Positions 59,631 to 63,943 of a DNA stretch of 64,000 bases are shown here, piece after piece. Source of the stretch: Lumbricus rubellus (lineage: Eukaryota; Annelida; Clitellata; Crassiclitellata; Lumbricidae). The stretch spans positions 16,571,918 to 16,635,917 of the forward strand of contig OX243822.1 in the NCBI GenBank assembly GCA_945859605.1, in the 5' to 3' direction. The position numbers and the translations under genes were made by a program. The notes beneath the pieces are model-generated. The model did not search any database and was not told where the DNA came from. It saw only the letters and a list, made by a program, of their open reading frames with translations. How positions within the stretch are numbered: the first letter of the stretch is position 1; every line of letters starts with the position of its first letter.

Positions 59631-60373
59631 ATTATAACACAATCATTTATTGAAAACAAAACAAGCTTCAAACCGTACTATAACAGAAAAGTGTTCAAGC
59701 GTAGAGAGCATTGATATCGTGCCCGGGGAGTGGTGCAAAAGTTATTATTATTATTATTATTTTTATTATTATTATTATTATTACTATTACTATTACTACT
59801 ACTACTAATATATAATGCGCTGGTACATGATTGGCAAGTGCACATAAATGACAATTTATTTACCGTGATTTAACCGATTATGCAAAGGCTACGCAAAAAG
59901 TTGCTCTGTAATCTGTAGAAATTCATTCATTCATTCATTCACTTCATGAATTTATATAGCGCCCCTTCAAGAAGCCCACTCAGAATTTATATAGCATCTC
60001 AGTCCAACCAGAAATGAATACTCCCTAATAATAGGGGAGTATATGCATTATATAGGATGAGAATTTCCGGGGGTTGGGGGTTTAAAGTCCCCCCATTCTT
60101 TCCTCAAGCCCCATAGTAAAGTCTGTTTTTCACACCCCAATTCCAAGTGGATCATGATAGTCCAACCCCTCCAGTTTATTTTTCCACAATTCTCATTTTT
60201 CCACAATTCTCACACTGAGTGTATATCTCTGTGACTTTGTACTCGTGCAGGTCAGCCAGAGGGAGATGAAGGGTCTACGTGAGAAGGAGAGCAAGCTGAG
60301 CACGGACTTGCTCGGCGCTCATCAGGAGATCAACCGACTAAAGGTGATGATGCTCGATGAGGAAATGGTTTAA
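31062..60373 (+). CDS. RAP1GAP-like Rap GTPase-activating protein (exons 1-18)
   Basis: It stimulates GTP hydrolysis by Rap1-type small GTPases in the cytosol or at membranes. Exons 2-18 join without frame breaks into 2100 nt. With the predicted exon 1 the protein has 707 residues. Human RAP1GAP and RAP1GAP2 have about 660-730. Seen in order: a possible worn GoLoco-like segment (exon 2); the RapGAP dimerisation and catalytic domain (exons 3-11) with [45 protein letters not shown] and [20 protein letters not shown]; a Ser-rich tail with RSQSVDS; and a C-terminal heptad-like coiled coil (exons 17-18). The Asn of IGND is the known catalytic thumb. The closest relatives are RAP1GAP/RAP1GAP2 rather than SIPA1. 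Exon 1 and the stop are the least certain parts. Confidence 0.93.
31263..31410. repeat. polypurine tract, copy 2
   Basis: GAAGAGGAAGAG-type repeats, homologous to 27100-27290. Confidence 0.85.
31411..31974. other. intron 1 stretch without features
   Basis: AT-rich intronic sequence with a few TTATAGGTTAGGGTT repeats near 31635-31685. Its 3-prime part is homologous to 27285-27420. Confidence 0.5.
31975..32460. repeat. (GACT/GATT)n array, copy 2
   Basis: Nearly 490 bp of GACT and GATT tetranucleotides. The long Ser/Gln/Val frame on the minus strand is a repeat translation. Confidence 0.95.
32530..33325 (+). repeat. tRNA-derived SINE, family B, split by an insertion
   Basis: The head is TAGCTACACCGGTAAGCGCG with B box GTGGTTCAAGCC. 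The body shares AAGGCAACGGGAAACCACCT with 13752-14102. The SINE breaks at 32745 and resumes at 33253 with GGGGCGTAAAGCCAATGAAC and a CAT-rich tail (33292-33322). Copy 1 of the duplicated block lacks it. Confidence 0.75.
32745..33252. mobile_element. TIR element nested in the SINE
   Basis: The ends are GGACCGAGATGCACAA and TTGTGCATCTCGGTCC. Imperfect complementarity continues inward (GGTATAG/CTATACC). It has about 508 bp of unique interior without coding capacity. The SINE sequence on both sides matches the intact copy at 13752, so the insertion is real. The target duplication is unclear because the target itself is CCCCAG/CTGGGG. Confidence 0.7.
33390..33473 (+). CDS. RapGAP exon 2
   Basis: Two in-frame acceptors lie 9 nt apart: CTTCTCCAG before 33390 and TTTTTCCAG before 33399. 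They add or omit FFQ. The frame continues [20 protein letters not shown] and ends LKT at the donor ACG|GTATAA, phase 0. Spacing of FF..., RC.F and LKT resembles the GoLoco region of vertebrate Rap1GAP, but the D/E-Q-R core is not kept. Confidence 0.65.
33474..35133. other. intron 2
   Basis: It holds an irregular CATA/TATG microsatellite (33717-33960), TATG/TGTG runs (34380-34555), a short TATATAGCGCC fragment (34637-34648) and the SINE at 34735-35030. No exon is seen. Confidence 0.6.
34735..35030 (+). repeat. tRNA-derived SINE, family C
   Basis: A clear tRNA-like head has the A-box region TGGCGGACCGGTAACGCG, a 5-bp anticodon-like stem TCCGC/GCGGA with a 7-nt loop, and the B box GGTTCGACTCC. 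A long unrelated body follows and ends in ACTTTACTTTTTACTTTACA. The acceptor stem does not close, so it is not a functional tRNA gene. Confidence 0.7.
35134..35322 (+). CDS. RapGAP exon 3
   Basis: The acceptor is TGTCGTTTCAG and the donor AGG|GTTTGT. It has 63 codons and phase 0 at both ends. It encodes [20 protein letters not shown] and, at its end, [11 protein letters not shown]. These match the family's PYP...L.PQFGGYW and A..YR..FL signatures. The middle is a variable, Pro/Ser-rich linker. Confidence 0.95.
35395..35620. repeat. (TTA)n and (TAG)n trinucleotides
   Basis: Interrupted ATT/TTA DNA (35400-35490), then GGTAGT and AGTAGC repeats. The Asn/Thr or Leu/Val frames are artefacts. Confidence 0.9.
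35626..35772 (+). mobile_element. MITE, CAGGGTGAGAATTG family
   Basis: The ends are CAGGGTGAGAATTG and CACAATTCTCACACTG. Exact 8-mers agtataca flank it (35618-35625 and 35773-35780). It is 147 bp long. Other copies are 55280-55776 (split), 55414-55555 and about 60053-60217. Confidence 0.9.
35773..36331. other. intron 3, featureless part
   Basis: AT-rich unique intronic sequence. The 80-codon frame at 35822-36064 has no splice logic or recognisable protein. Confidence 0.5.
36332..36753. mobile_element. hAT-like MITE with AAAAACG iterons
   Basis: The ends are CATAGATGTAAAAAACG and CGTTTTTTACAACTATG. Exact 8-mers gtcttaat flank it (36324-36331 and 36754-36761). Many AATAAAAAACG/AAAAACGAC repeats crowd both inner flanks. 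It has no transposase. Confidence 0.9.
36754..37268. other. intron 3, 3-prime part
   Basis: AT-rich DNA with one copy of the CTCGTGAATAAGCTGGTGC short repeat at 37074. No exon. Confidence 0.5.
37269..37372 (+). CDS. RapGAP exon 4
   Basis: The acceptor is TTAATTCCAG and the donor AAG|GTAACT, with the end codon split 2+1. It encodes [20 protein letters not shown] and then ...QDYIRAILR. This corresponds to the vertebrate HFNYY...LG.L..S.K...HLR..LR segment. Confidence 0.95.
37725..38060. repeat. (CTGT)n microsatellite
   Basis: Interrupted CTCTGTCTGT repeats become a pure (CTGT)n run at about 37975-38046. The Cys/Leu/Ser or Asp/Arg/Gln frames are artefacts. Confidence 0.95.
38570..38686. repeat. 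near-perfect 53-bp hairpin (foldback element)
   Basis: The left arm starts TTGGACCACCAGGTATACGT. The right arm ends its complement, ATACGTGGTGGTCCAA. The arms pair over about 53 bp with roughly five mismatches and an 11-nt loop. It lies in intron 4, about 90 bp before exon 5. It is most likely a small foldback MITE. A microRNA-like hairpin is possible but untested. Confidence 0.75.
38778..38859 (+). CDS. RapGAP exon 5
   Basis: The acceptor is TTGATTTTCAG and the donor AAG|GTCAGT. It completes an Arg codon, then encodes [20 protein letters not shown] followed by GPLKLAK. This aligns with the vertebrate RT...HD.IP.S.L.......MAK segment. Confidence 0.95.
38860..39861. other. intron 5, 5-prime part
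   Basis: A repeated GTGTTCATGAGACAGGCGTG / CCGTATTCATGAGACAGGCT pair lies near 38925-39020. The rest is unique AT-rich DNA without exon signals. Confidence 0.5.
39862..40165. repeat. (GGT)n-based minisatellite
   Basis: GGTGGTGGTAAT and GGTGGGTGTGGTGGTAAT units repeat for about 300 bp, giving a strongly G-rich + strand. The Pro-rich minus-strand frame is an artefact. Confidence 0.9.
40166..41013. other. old repeat remnant in intron 5
   Basis: Phrases such as GGCATTCCAACAGAAGGGCC resemble the body of the TTATATAGCGC family (compare 51750, 54690 and 62255). It is probably a decayed copy. No exon is seen. Confidence 0.35.
41014..41245 (+). repeat. tRNA-derived SINE, family A
   Basis: A full-length copy with B box GGTTCGAATCC, body CGCAATTGCTCAGCAC and 3-prime end TTGAAGGGCTCTATAACAAG. 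Confidence 0.8.
41246..42508. other. intron 5, AT-rich part
   Basis: AT-rich DNA with (ATT)n patches at 42160-42320 and a SINE-A fragment (-) at 42190-42256 ending ACTACACCACCGCACCCCAC. No exon. Confidence 0.5.
42509..42903 (+). pseudogene. internally deleted Tc1/IS630-type transposase relic
   Basis: The first part reads [19 protein letters not shown], then a stop. It resembles the N-terminal helix-turn-helix. After a deletion the frame resumes with SPDLNPM, typical of the D-loop before the last catalytic Glu, then [20 protein letters not shown] and, one frame over, [11 protein letters not shown]. There are at least one stop and one frameshift. The DDE core is largely missing. Confidence 0.7.
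42904..43195 (+). mobile_element. right end of a second Tc1/mariner-like element
   Basis: This is a diverged version of the right end of 23220-24023, including AAAGTGAAATAACTTTTTTT, AAATATGAATTGCCTTTAAA and TTTTTTTGGGTCCACCCT. It extends the transposase relic before it. The left end was not located. Confidence 0.6.
43196..44212. other. intron 5, 3-prime part
   Basis: The segment 43740-44040 (GCGCATAGGGGCAGGAGGGG ... CTGCGGGCGCCCATGG) resembles 25020-25310, 29070-29340 and 12300-12620. It is therefore a dispersed repeat with GGCAAGAGGG...CTGCAAAAAATCTGCGGG ends. No exon. Confidence 0.45.
44213..44266 (+). CDS. RapGAP exon 6
   Basis: The acceptor is CTTTTTTTCAG and the donor AAG|GTACTT. Its 18 codons read [18 protein letters not shown], matching the vertebrate LVCEDVNVDRFYPVLYPK block. 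Phase 0 at both ends. Confidence 0.95.
44267..45691. other. intron 6
   Basis: It contains (CA)n/(TA)n at 44748-44815, a poly-C tract at 45249-45263 and a fragment with GGGAACGCCTCTGAGTAGGT near 45575. No exon. Confidence 0.5.
45692..45775 (+). CDS. RapGAP exon 7
   Basis: The acceptor is TTTTTATTAG and the donor CAG|GTAGGG, 28 codons, phase 0. It encodes [20 protein letters not shown] and then IICQKFGQ. This is the family's highly conserved DEHVISNNFKFGVIYQK region. Confidence 0.96.
45776..46942. other. intron 7, 5-prime part
   Basis: It contains a CTCGTGAATAAGCTGGTGCC short repeat at 45903, a poly-G run at 46452-46463 and a poly-C run at 46810-46822. The segment 46690-46810 (GGTTCGAACTAGGGTC and ATGCGCTATATAACCGGAC) is tRNA-like on the minus strand and may be another SINE. 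Confidence 0.4.
46943..47165 (-). repeat. tRNA-derived SINE, family A
   Basis: A reverse copy with GTTATAGCGCCCCTTCAAGC at one end and CACTACACCACCGCGACCCA at the other. The B-box complement is GGATTCGAACCTC. Confidence 0.8.
47166..47794. other. intron 7, middle
   Basis: Unique AT-rich sequence. No exon or repeat recognised. Confidence 0.5.
47795..48161. mobile_element. MITE, CATAGGCGTAGG family
   Basis: The ends are CATAGGCGTAGGGGAC and GTCTCCTACGCCTATG. Exact 8-mers atagaatt flank it (47787-47794 and 48162-48169). The interior repeats CCCGAAAAA/TTTTTCGGG and TCTGACGAC in both orientations. Relatives are 50386-50643 and 60637-60860. Confidence 0.9.
48288..48388 (+). CDS. RapGAP exon 8
   Basis: The acceptor is ATGTGCTGCAG and the donor AAGGG|GTCTGT, with the end Gly codon split 2+1. 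It encodes [20 protein letters not shown], then [14 protein letters not shown]. It matches the vertebrate T.EEELF.N....A..EFL..LG....L.DFKG stretch. Confidence 0.95.
48389..49194. other. intron 8
   Basis: Unique sequence with a CTACTACTGAT-type short repeat at 48735-48900. No other feature. Confidence 0.5.
49195..49324 (+). CDS. RapGAP exon 9
   Basis: The acceptor is TGTGATTGTAG and the donor CAG|GTATGT. After completing Gly it encodes [20 protein letters not shown], then [20 protein letters not shown] and PQQ. Only FGQ for HGQ and small changes separate it from the vertebrate catalytic core. Confidence 0.97.
49425..49690. repeat. (TATG)n microsatellite
   Basis: A TATG array, pure at about 49508-49600, with GTGTATG variants after it. 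Frames are artefacts. Confidence 0.95.
49691..50086. other. intron 9, 3-prime part
   Basis: It includes a TTGGCTGTGGCTGGACTGGG / GAGCGCCTCTGAGTAGG fragment of the SINE/TATATAGCGC family near 49860-49915 and ATGAATGA repeats. Confidence 0.5.
50087..50245 (+). CDS. RapGAP exon 10 (catalytic)
   Basis: The acceptor is CATTAAATCAG and the donor AAG|GTCAGC, 53 codons, phase 0. It encodes [20 protein letters not shown], then [20 protein letters not shown]. The catalytic helix is intact: Arg-His-Ile-Gly-Asn supplies the Asn thumb used by Rap GAPs in place of a Ras-GAP arginine finger. Confidence 0.98.
50386..50643. mobile_element. MITE, CATAGGCGTAGG family, decayed ends
   Basis: It runs from ATAGGCGTACGAGG to CTCCCGTACGCCTATG. 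The interior shares GGGCAAGTCTGATGGTTTTT and CCCCACTGCTGAAATCTCCC with 60637-60860. A clear target duplication was not found. Confidence 0.7.
50644..50950. repeat. (GGT/GTC)n simple repeat
   Basis: Interrupted GGTGGTCGTGGTGAT repeats. The Thr/Pro or His-rich minus-strand frames are artefacts. Confidence 0.85.
51126..51298 (+). mobile_element. MITE, CAGGGCTGTTTTAAAG family
   Basis: It runs from CAGGGCTGTTTTAAAGG to TTAAAAAAAGCCCTG. The flanks cctaacag and cataacag match at 7/8. It lies in intron 10. Confidence 0.85.
51428..51586 (+). CDS. RapGAP exon 11
   Basis: The acceptor is GTTGACACCAG and the donor GAG|GTATGA, 53 codons, phase 0. It encodes [20 protein letters not shown], then [20 protein letters not shown] and [13 protein letters not shown]. 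This is the end of the RapGAP domain, close to vertebrate ARDDVP.FGPPLP and EFLLTKLINAE.ACYKA. Confidence 0.97.
51590..51955. repeat. long copy of the TTATATAGCGC repeat family
   Basis: It begins with CATTCATT repeats and TTATATAGCGCTCCTTCAAG. A body follows with CATTCCAGACCACCGAACCA and ATCACAGAAAAGGCTCG. Related bodies occur at 54690-54730 and 62255-62310. It may be a decayed DNA element or SINE. The class is unknown. Confidence 0.55.
51956..52808. other. intron 11, 3-prime part
   Basis: A poly-G tract (51979-51993) and an inverted block with TACCAGTACCAGGCCAGGAG (52460-52500), related to the dispersed block at 2235. No exon. Confidence 0.45.
52809..53093 (+). CDS. RapGAP exon 12
   Basis: The acceptor is TGTTTCTTAG and the donor ACG|GTTGGT, 95 codons, phase 0. 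It starts [20 protein letters not shown] and includes [20 protein letters not shown], matching vertebrate ERTRAALLETLYEEL and FKR.IRSRSQSMD. A Ser/Thr-rich linker with RRSNG follows and holds possible basophilic-kinase sites. Confidence 0.95.
53280..53530. repeat. (GAGT/GGGT)n microsatellite
   Basis: GTGAGTGAGT and GGTGGGTGGG repeats. His/Pro/Thr or Ser/Leu frames are artefacts. Confidence 0.9.
53881..54085. repeat. short CTCGTGAATAAGC repeat split by (CTGT)n
   Basis: CTCGTGAATAAGCTGGTGCC opens the repeat and GGCACTTTAGAAGTTTGTGA closes it. A (CTGT)n array at 53909-54000 sits between. The undivided relative is at 37074-37145. Confidence 0.7.
54108..54212. repeat. 21-bp minisatellite abutting exon 13
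   Basis: Four to five near-identical copies of GTTAGTGACTTGGTTTTCAGT occur. Each contains an acceptor-like TTTTCAG and a branch-point-like GTGAC. The last unit runs directly into the real acceptor CATTTGCAG at 54217. Confidence 0.9.
54218..54321 (+). CDS. RapGAP exon 13
   Basis: The acceptor is TCATTTGCAG and the donor CAG|GTTGGT. It leaves a split codon (2+1). It encodes [20 protein letters not shown], then [14 protein letters not shown]. The sequence is poorly conserved outside the catalytic domain. Inclusion is supported by exact phase fit with exons 12 and 14. Confidence 0.75.
54365..54600. repeat. (AATC)n array plus TATATAGCGCCC motif
   Basis: About 190 bp of ATCA/AATC tetranucleotides runs into TTTATATAGCGCCCTTCGAA. 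The same order is seen at 15893-16012. Confidence 0.9.
54601..55279. repeat. decayed body of the TTATATAGCGC family
   Basis: It contains GTCCATTCCAGATTGTTGGG and CCAACCACAGAGAACG, then a second element-like part with TAAAGCACTTCTCACAGCAG (54875-54895) and TTCCAGAGGGAATGTGATTC. It resembles several old insertions rather than a gene. Confidence 0.45.
55414..55555 (-). mobile_element. inner MITE, CAGGGTGAGAATTG family
   Basis: The ends are CAGTGTAAGAATTG and GCAATTCTCACCCTG. Its target duplication is cccggcaa. The left copy is at 55406-55413. The right copy lies beyond the next insertion, at 55758-55765. Confidence 0.8.
55559..55752 (+). mobile_element. youngest MITE of the nest, CAGGGCTGTTTTAAAG family
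   Basis: It runs from CAGGGCTGTTTTAAAG to TTAAAAAAGTCCTG. The flanks ccctgccc and tcctgccc match at 7/8. It landed at the right border of the inner element. Confidence 0.85.
55804..55947 (+). CDS. RapGAP exon 14
   Basis: The acceptor is GTTTTGGTCAG. It encodes [20 protein letters not shown], then [20 protein letters not shown] and VVDKKQ. The donor chosen is GCG|GTTCGT because only this phase gives the correct frame of exon 15. The stronger-looking CAG|GTATCG at 55889 would shift it. The Ser/Pro-rich tail resembles vertebrate SSPEMP. Confidence 0.75.
55955..56290. repeat. four tandem copies of an 80-bp TATATAGCGCC unit
   Basis: Each copy reads CTTTTATTTTCATTTTGTTT, then ATATAGCGCC...CTCAGAGGCGCTCCCGTCC. 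Copies begin near 55967, 56047, 56125 and 56205. The Leu/Phe/Ser-rich frame through them is not a gene. Confidence 0.9.
56415..56700. repeat. (CTA/CTG)n trinucleotide tract
   Basis: CTACTACTGCTGCTACTAC repeats end about 15 bp before the exon 15 acceptor. The Leu- and Ser-rich frames are artefacts. Confidence 0.9.
56716..56812 (+). CDS. RapGAP exon 15
   Basis: The acceptor is GACTTGTGCAG and the donor CTC|GTGAGT. It completes an Arg codon, then encodes [20 protein letters not shown] and [12 protein letters not shown]. It aligns with the vertebrate tail F SRSSSSASSF ... EDTGLES, confirming the reading frame. Confidence 0.88.
57269..57880. mobile_element. hAT-like MITE with ACTTTTACTT iterons
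   Basis: The ends are CAGTGTTGTACAGTAACG and CAACAACACTG. Exact 8-mers taattttc flank it (57261-57268 and 57881-57888). The ends are filled with AGTAAAAGTA and TACTTTTACTT repeats. It has 612 bp and no transposase. Confidence 0.92.
57960..58535. other. intron 15, 3-prime part
   Basis: A (TA)n patch at 57957-58000, an AAAACTCAAAACTC repeat and a TTTATACAGCGCCTCTTCAT fragment (58322-58342) of the TATATAGCGC family. No exon. Confidence 0.5.
58536..58650 (+). CDS. RapGAP exon 16
   Basis: The acceptor is TTTGATCAG and the donor ACG|GTATAT, leaving a split codon (1+2). It encodes [20 protein letters not shown], then [18 protein letters not shown]. The start ESLSS.ETP parallels vertebrate ESVSSSGTP. 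Confidence 0.85.
58690..58775. repeat. (GTT)n microsatellite
   Basis: An interrupted GTT run just downstream of exon 16. Cys- and Thr-rich frames are artefacts. Confidence 0.9.
59163..59248 (+). CDS. RapGAP exon 17 (coiled coil, part 1)
   Basis: The acceptor is CTGTTGTTGCAG and the donor GTG|GTCAGT. Completing Glu, it encodes [20 protein letters not shown], then LELLKQQV. Leu, Ile and Val fall at a/d-like heptad spacing. Confidence 0.85.
59330..59835. repeat. (ATT)n microsatellites in intron 17
   Basis: Short ATT patches occur at 59340-59405, a long pure run at 59565-59628 and another at 59742-59790. The poly-Asn frame is an artefact. Confidence 0.92.
60053..60217 (+). mobile_element. MITE, CAGGGTGAGAATTG family
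   Basis: It runs from TAGGATGAGAATTTCC to CACAATTCTCACACTG, with a short internal duplication near 60175-60210. Its right edge is 34 bp upstream of exon 18. A clean target duplication was not seen. Confidence 0.7.
60251..60373 (+). CDS. RapGAP exon 18 (coiled coil, stop)
   Basis: The acceptor is TACTCGTGCAG, phase 0. It encodes [20 protein letters not shown], then [20 protein letters not shown] and TAA. The heptad pattern continues. A GT at 60344 (AAG|GTGATG) could instead splice to an unseen exon, so the stop is probable, not certain. No clear poly(A) signal follows closely. Confidence 0.75.
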   Translation, partial: VSQREMKGLREKESKLSTDLLGAHQEINRLKVMMLDEEMV

Positions 60374-60636
60374 CCCTTTACCCACAACCGTCAATTAACG
60401 CTCTATTGCAGTCAAGTCTAGTCAACTACCAAAACAAACAGTTCACGTTGCGAGTTCATCGAACAATGGACGTGTGCGCTCGCTTCATCAACTTGAAATC
60501 CAGCTCTTTTATTTTTGCCATAATTATTCGTTAGTTGTAATGATGTTAACATCGTTCTTGTGTCGCTGGTGGTAATGGATTTACCGTTATTCGTCTTTGG
60601 TAATGGTCGTTCGGAACTGTGTGCGTCTTAGGATAC

Positions 60637-60860
60637 CATAGGCGTACGGGAGATTTCAGCAGTGGGAGGGGGGCAAAGATTTGACTTCTGCCCGAAATAA
60701 ATCTCTTTGGTGACAAAAAAGTTGACGACCTTTTTTTAGTCATTGGGTTGAAATGTCGTGAAAATACTATTTTTTTCCCGGGTCTGCTTGCCAGGAAAAA
60801 CAGACTTGCCCGAAATTTGGGGGCATATGCCCCTCTGGACCCCCGCCTCGTACACCTATG
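60637..60860. mobile_element. MITE, CATAGGCGTAGG family
   Basis: It runs from CATAGGCGTACGGGAG to CGTACACCTATG. The flanks taggatac and tatgatac match at 7/8. The interior shares TTTGACTTCTGCCCGAAA and CCCCTCTGGACCCCCG with 47795-48161. Confidence 0.85.
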
Positions 60861-61004
60861 TATGATACCGTTAGTTAAGCAAGGTATTTTTGATTTCTGG
60901 CAGTTACTAGCGGTATAGTGTTGTGGTGTTTGTATGTATCGGGCAATGGACCATTGGTAAATGATCTACGTGTATCGATTCAACTTGCTAGTACTAGTTA
61001 ATAG

Positions 61005-61403
61005 TAGGGCTGTACCAAATATTCGATTTGTATTCGCTTCGGGGGTCGAATGGCGCGGCAAATAGCTATTCTGTATATTCGGCCGAATAGTAGCAGTCGT
61101 ACCGAATGCAAACAGTGGGGATGTGACATCTGTTTCTGCATTTACCGCTGTTATACCTATAATAGAGAGTGTGCCCACATTGGCAGAAGAATGCAAAAAT
61201 TACGGTACATGTAGCTGTTCACTTTTAGTTTATGTATTGATTTTACTGAACTGAAACTTTTGCCTACATTTGAAATTTTGAATGTTGTTGGTAGACCTGT
61301 TTTGAGCACTATTCGTATTCAGCCGAATAGTTGGTCCAATTATTCCTATCTGGCCGAATATTGATAATCACATTGACCTATTGTCCTATTCGGTACAGCC
61401 CTA
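61005..61403. mobile_element. hAT-like MITE, TAGGGCTGTACC type
   Basis: The ends are TAGGGCTGTACC and GGTACAGCCCTA. The flanks gttaatag and gttaatat match at 7/8. ATTCGG/CCGAAT motifs recur inside in both orientations. Confidence 0.88.
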
Positions 61404-61864
61404 GTTAATATTTAGCGGGCAGGTTAGTGGCTTAATGCAATCAGTTTTCGAAAACCGTGGCTCATTGGTTGTGCCATTGCCTTTTGGTTGTTTTGCACCA
61501 TGTCTCATACAAATACTGGTGTTATGTAAGTATCTGATGGCACTGCATAGGTGCATGAGTACAGTACTTATACAGTACTTATAGAGTACTTATAGAGTAC
61601 TTATACAGTACTTATACTTGTGAGTGCATGTCACCAGACAACGAGCAAGGTCTAAGAGCAACTTGCAAATCGCCGCATTAGTAGCACACGTAGTCTACAA
61701 TATACATTGCGAGTGATATAGGGAAAATTGTCTGTTGCTCGCAATTGCTCGCACATAGTTTCCTATGTCACCCAGTTGATTTCGCCTTCGTAGACTGGGG
61801 TCAAAGGTCCTATAGTATAGTGCAGCTGCTGGAACACTATTTTATTGCACTGTATTGTATTGCA
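61404..61864. other. downstream stretch
   Basis: A small array of CAGTACTTATA/GAGTACTTATA (61563-61617, five units) and otherwise unique DNA. No gene. Confidence 0.5.
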
Positions 61865-62345
61865 TTGTATATGACCATTTGTAAAGCGCTTCTCTCAGCA
61901 AAAACCCTTTCAGAAGCGATCCCTTTACGATCGATCCTTAGAGAAGAGACCAGTGGCATAGTCAGGAATTTATGATGGGGGGGGGGGGCTGTGGCTGGAT
62001 GCCCTTCCTGACACCAACCCAACTGTATTACAGTATATAAATTAAATAATAAAAAGGGAATAAAGTAGCAAAGAGAAGAAAACAATTGTTACTACAAACA
62101 ATTGGTTTGTTTTTCTTATTTAAATGGATAAATAACCTTTTAAAACACTTTTTTCCCTAAGCCAATGGGGGGTTTAACTCCTATCTTCCCCCCTTGGCTA
62201 CGCCACTGGAAGAGAGGATTCTGCTAGAGAGACAGGCGGAGAGAACTGGTGTTGGAAGTCCATTCCATAGAGAGGGACCAATGCAGGCAAATGCACGCTC
62301 ATAACAGCTTAAAGTGTCTAATGTCTCACCCCAGAAATAATCTGT
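61865..62345. repeat. TTATATAGCGC-related repeat interrupted by a MITE
   Basis: The left part has TTTGTAAAGCGCTTCTCTCA and the right part has GGAAGTCCATTCCATAGAGA and GGGACCAATGCAGGC. The insert is 61951-62208. Confidence 0.5.
61951..62208. mobile_element. MITE, CAGTGGCGTAG family
   Basis: It runs from CAGTGGCATAGTCAGGAATT to TTGGCTACGCCACTG. The flanks gaagagac and gaagagag match at 7/8. It is inverted relative to 24123-24362 and carries a poly-G tract. Confidence 0.85.
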
Positions 62346-62616
62346 AAATTCGTGTAGTGCTATTTATCTGCAATGGTTGTATGTATGAGCTGTCCACATT
62401 CATTGAATGAATTTCTCGTTATTCTCATGAAGTTTGCAGCTTGGTAGTTACCATAGTGATGGCCACAGTTGGGGAATAGTTACCGCAATGGTGCCCATCA
62501 ATGTGTCCTTGTCGCTATGGGGTGAACATAATATAGAGTTTTCAGACGAAATATGGATTCTATAGGAATCGTATGTTCTTTACCATGTGGTTATGACAGA
62601 GAATATTTCGCACTTG

Positions 62617-62915
62617 TAGTAGATACCTTAATTACCACTTGAGATGGTATTGGTGTTCTTACTTGAGAAACTGTAAGCAGTATATGCTTGCATCTGTACT
62701 AGATATCTTACCACTTGAAAGGGTATTGGTGTTCTAACTTGATAAACTGTCCGTAAGCAGTATATAATCTGCTTTTGCCGTAGATACCTTACCACTTGAA
62801 AGGGTATTGGTGTGTTCTAACTTGATAAACTGTAAGCAGTGTATATACCTGCATTTGTGGGTCATGGTATTATCATGTTCTAACTTGAGAAACTAAACTG
62901 TATACCTGAAGGATC
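62617..62915. repeat. tandem repeat, 85-95-bp unit, about 3.5 copies
   Basis: Units share GTAGATACCTTACCACTTGA, AGGGTATTGGTGTTCTAACT, TGATAAACTGTAAGCAGTAT and a TGC-rich link. Copies diverge by a few bases and small indels. Confidence 0.85.
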
Positions 62916-63539
62916 ATGCTGCTTGCATTAGATTTAATTTGGGTCCAGATACTTCACTAAATGCCAAATCCGATTTCAACTGTTTCTTTATACCTCAAGT
63001 TTTCTGTCACCAGCTTTAAAATAAATGAGAAAAGTTTTCGATTTTTGGTGTTTCTATTTGCCATGTCATAAACTAATATCTATTACAGCAACAATGCTAT
63101 GTGCCTAACTCCCCCTTCAAGGTCACCTACTCAGGGTCAGCTGATAACATTAAAAGTGTCGCGGCACTAGCCAATCTAAAAAATCTAACGCTGGAGCTCC
63201 AAACCCGGCCTGCTTCCTAGATATTATTCTTAAAGCTGACATGTAGGCAAGGGGTCAAGAATGTGGAATATTCTTCAATTATTCGGCAGATGGCTTTGAA
63301 TTCACCATAATTTTGCGACTTAGTAAATCGATTTTGATGCCGTTCACGCTATTTGATTCAGATTATATTCCTTTATCGATAAGAAAAAATTGTAGAATAA
63401 TCCATTAGTGGTTTCTGATGACTTTGGGGATGACATTTTCACCCTGTAAAAATATATTAAGGTTAGAAACCGATGTGAGGTGTCAGCTCTTAGTACTTGG
63501 CACTAAAGTTGTTAGACTATTAATTAGTTTGGTTCCTTC
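62916..63539. other. unique downstream stretch
   Basis: No gene or repeat is recognised. The 76-codon frame at 63418-63648 crosses into a SINE and has no protein-like support. Confidence 0.5.
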
Positions 63540-63790
63540 AAGGGTACTAGCCCGGTTAGCTACATGGGTAAGAACGTTGGTCGTGTGTCAAGCTCTTGTG
63601 AAAGAGAGTGTGTCGACCAAGGTTCGCTTCCCGAAGGTGGCTATCTGAGAGATGTGAAAATCTCGGGCTAGCATACGGTCCGTACACGGGGACCTAAATG
63701 GCGTGGCGCCCATTCAAACGGGCAGCGGTGGTGAAGGATTTCACCCGGTCAATTATTTGCTCATTAAAAATGAGCAGGGTCGAGCCATTA
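63540..63790 (+). repeat. tRNA-derived SINE head, family B-like
   Basis: GGTTAGCTACATGGGTAAGA and AAGGTTCGCTTCCCGAAGG form A- and B-box-like segments. AAAATCTCGGGCTAGCATAC parallels GATATCTCAGGCTAGCACG of the 32530 copy. Confidence 0.6.
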
Positions 63791-63943
63791 CCATCGCTAT
63801 ATGAATTCTGTTATACATTTACACGTACAGAGACTAACTGCGGAATGTGCTATATGATCTGGCTGCATGCTGATCAGGAGAGATACTATATAAAGAATGT
63901 GGGTTCTATTTTTTGGTTTCTGGATCCTATATAGGCCTAAAGA

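Noticed and set aside
61745..61975. 76-residue ORF
   Set aside because: It spans a dispersed repeat and the left end of a MITE. No protein-like support.
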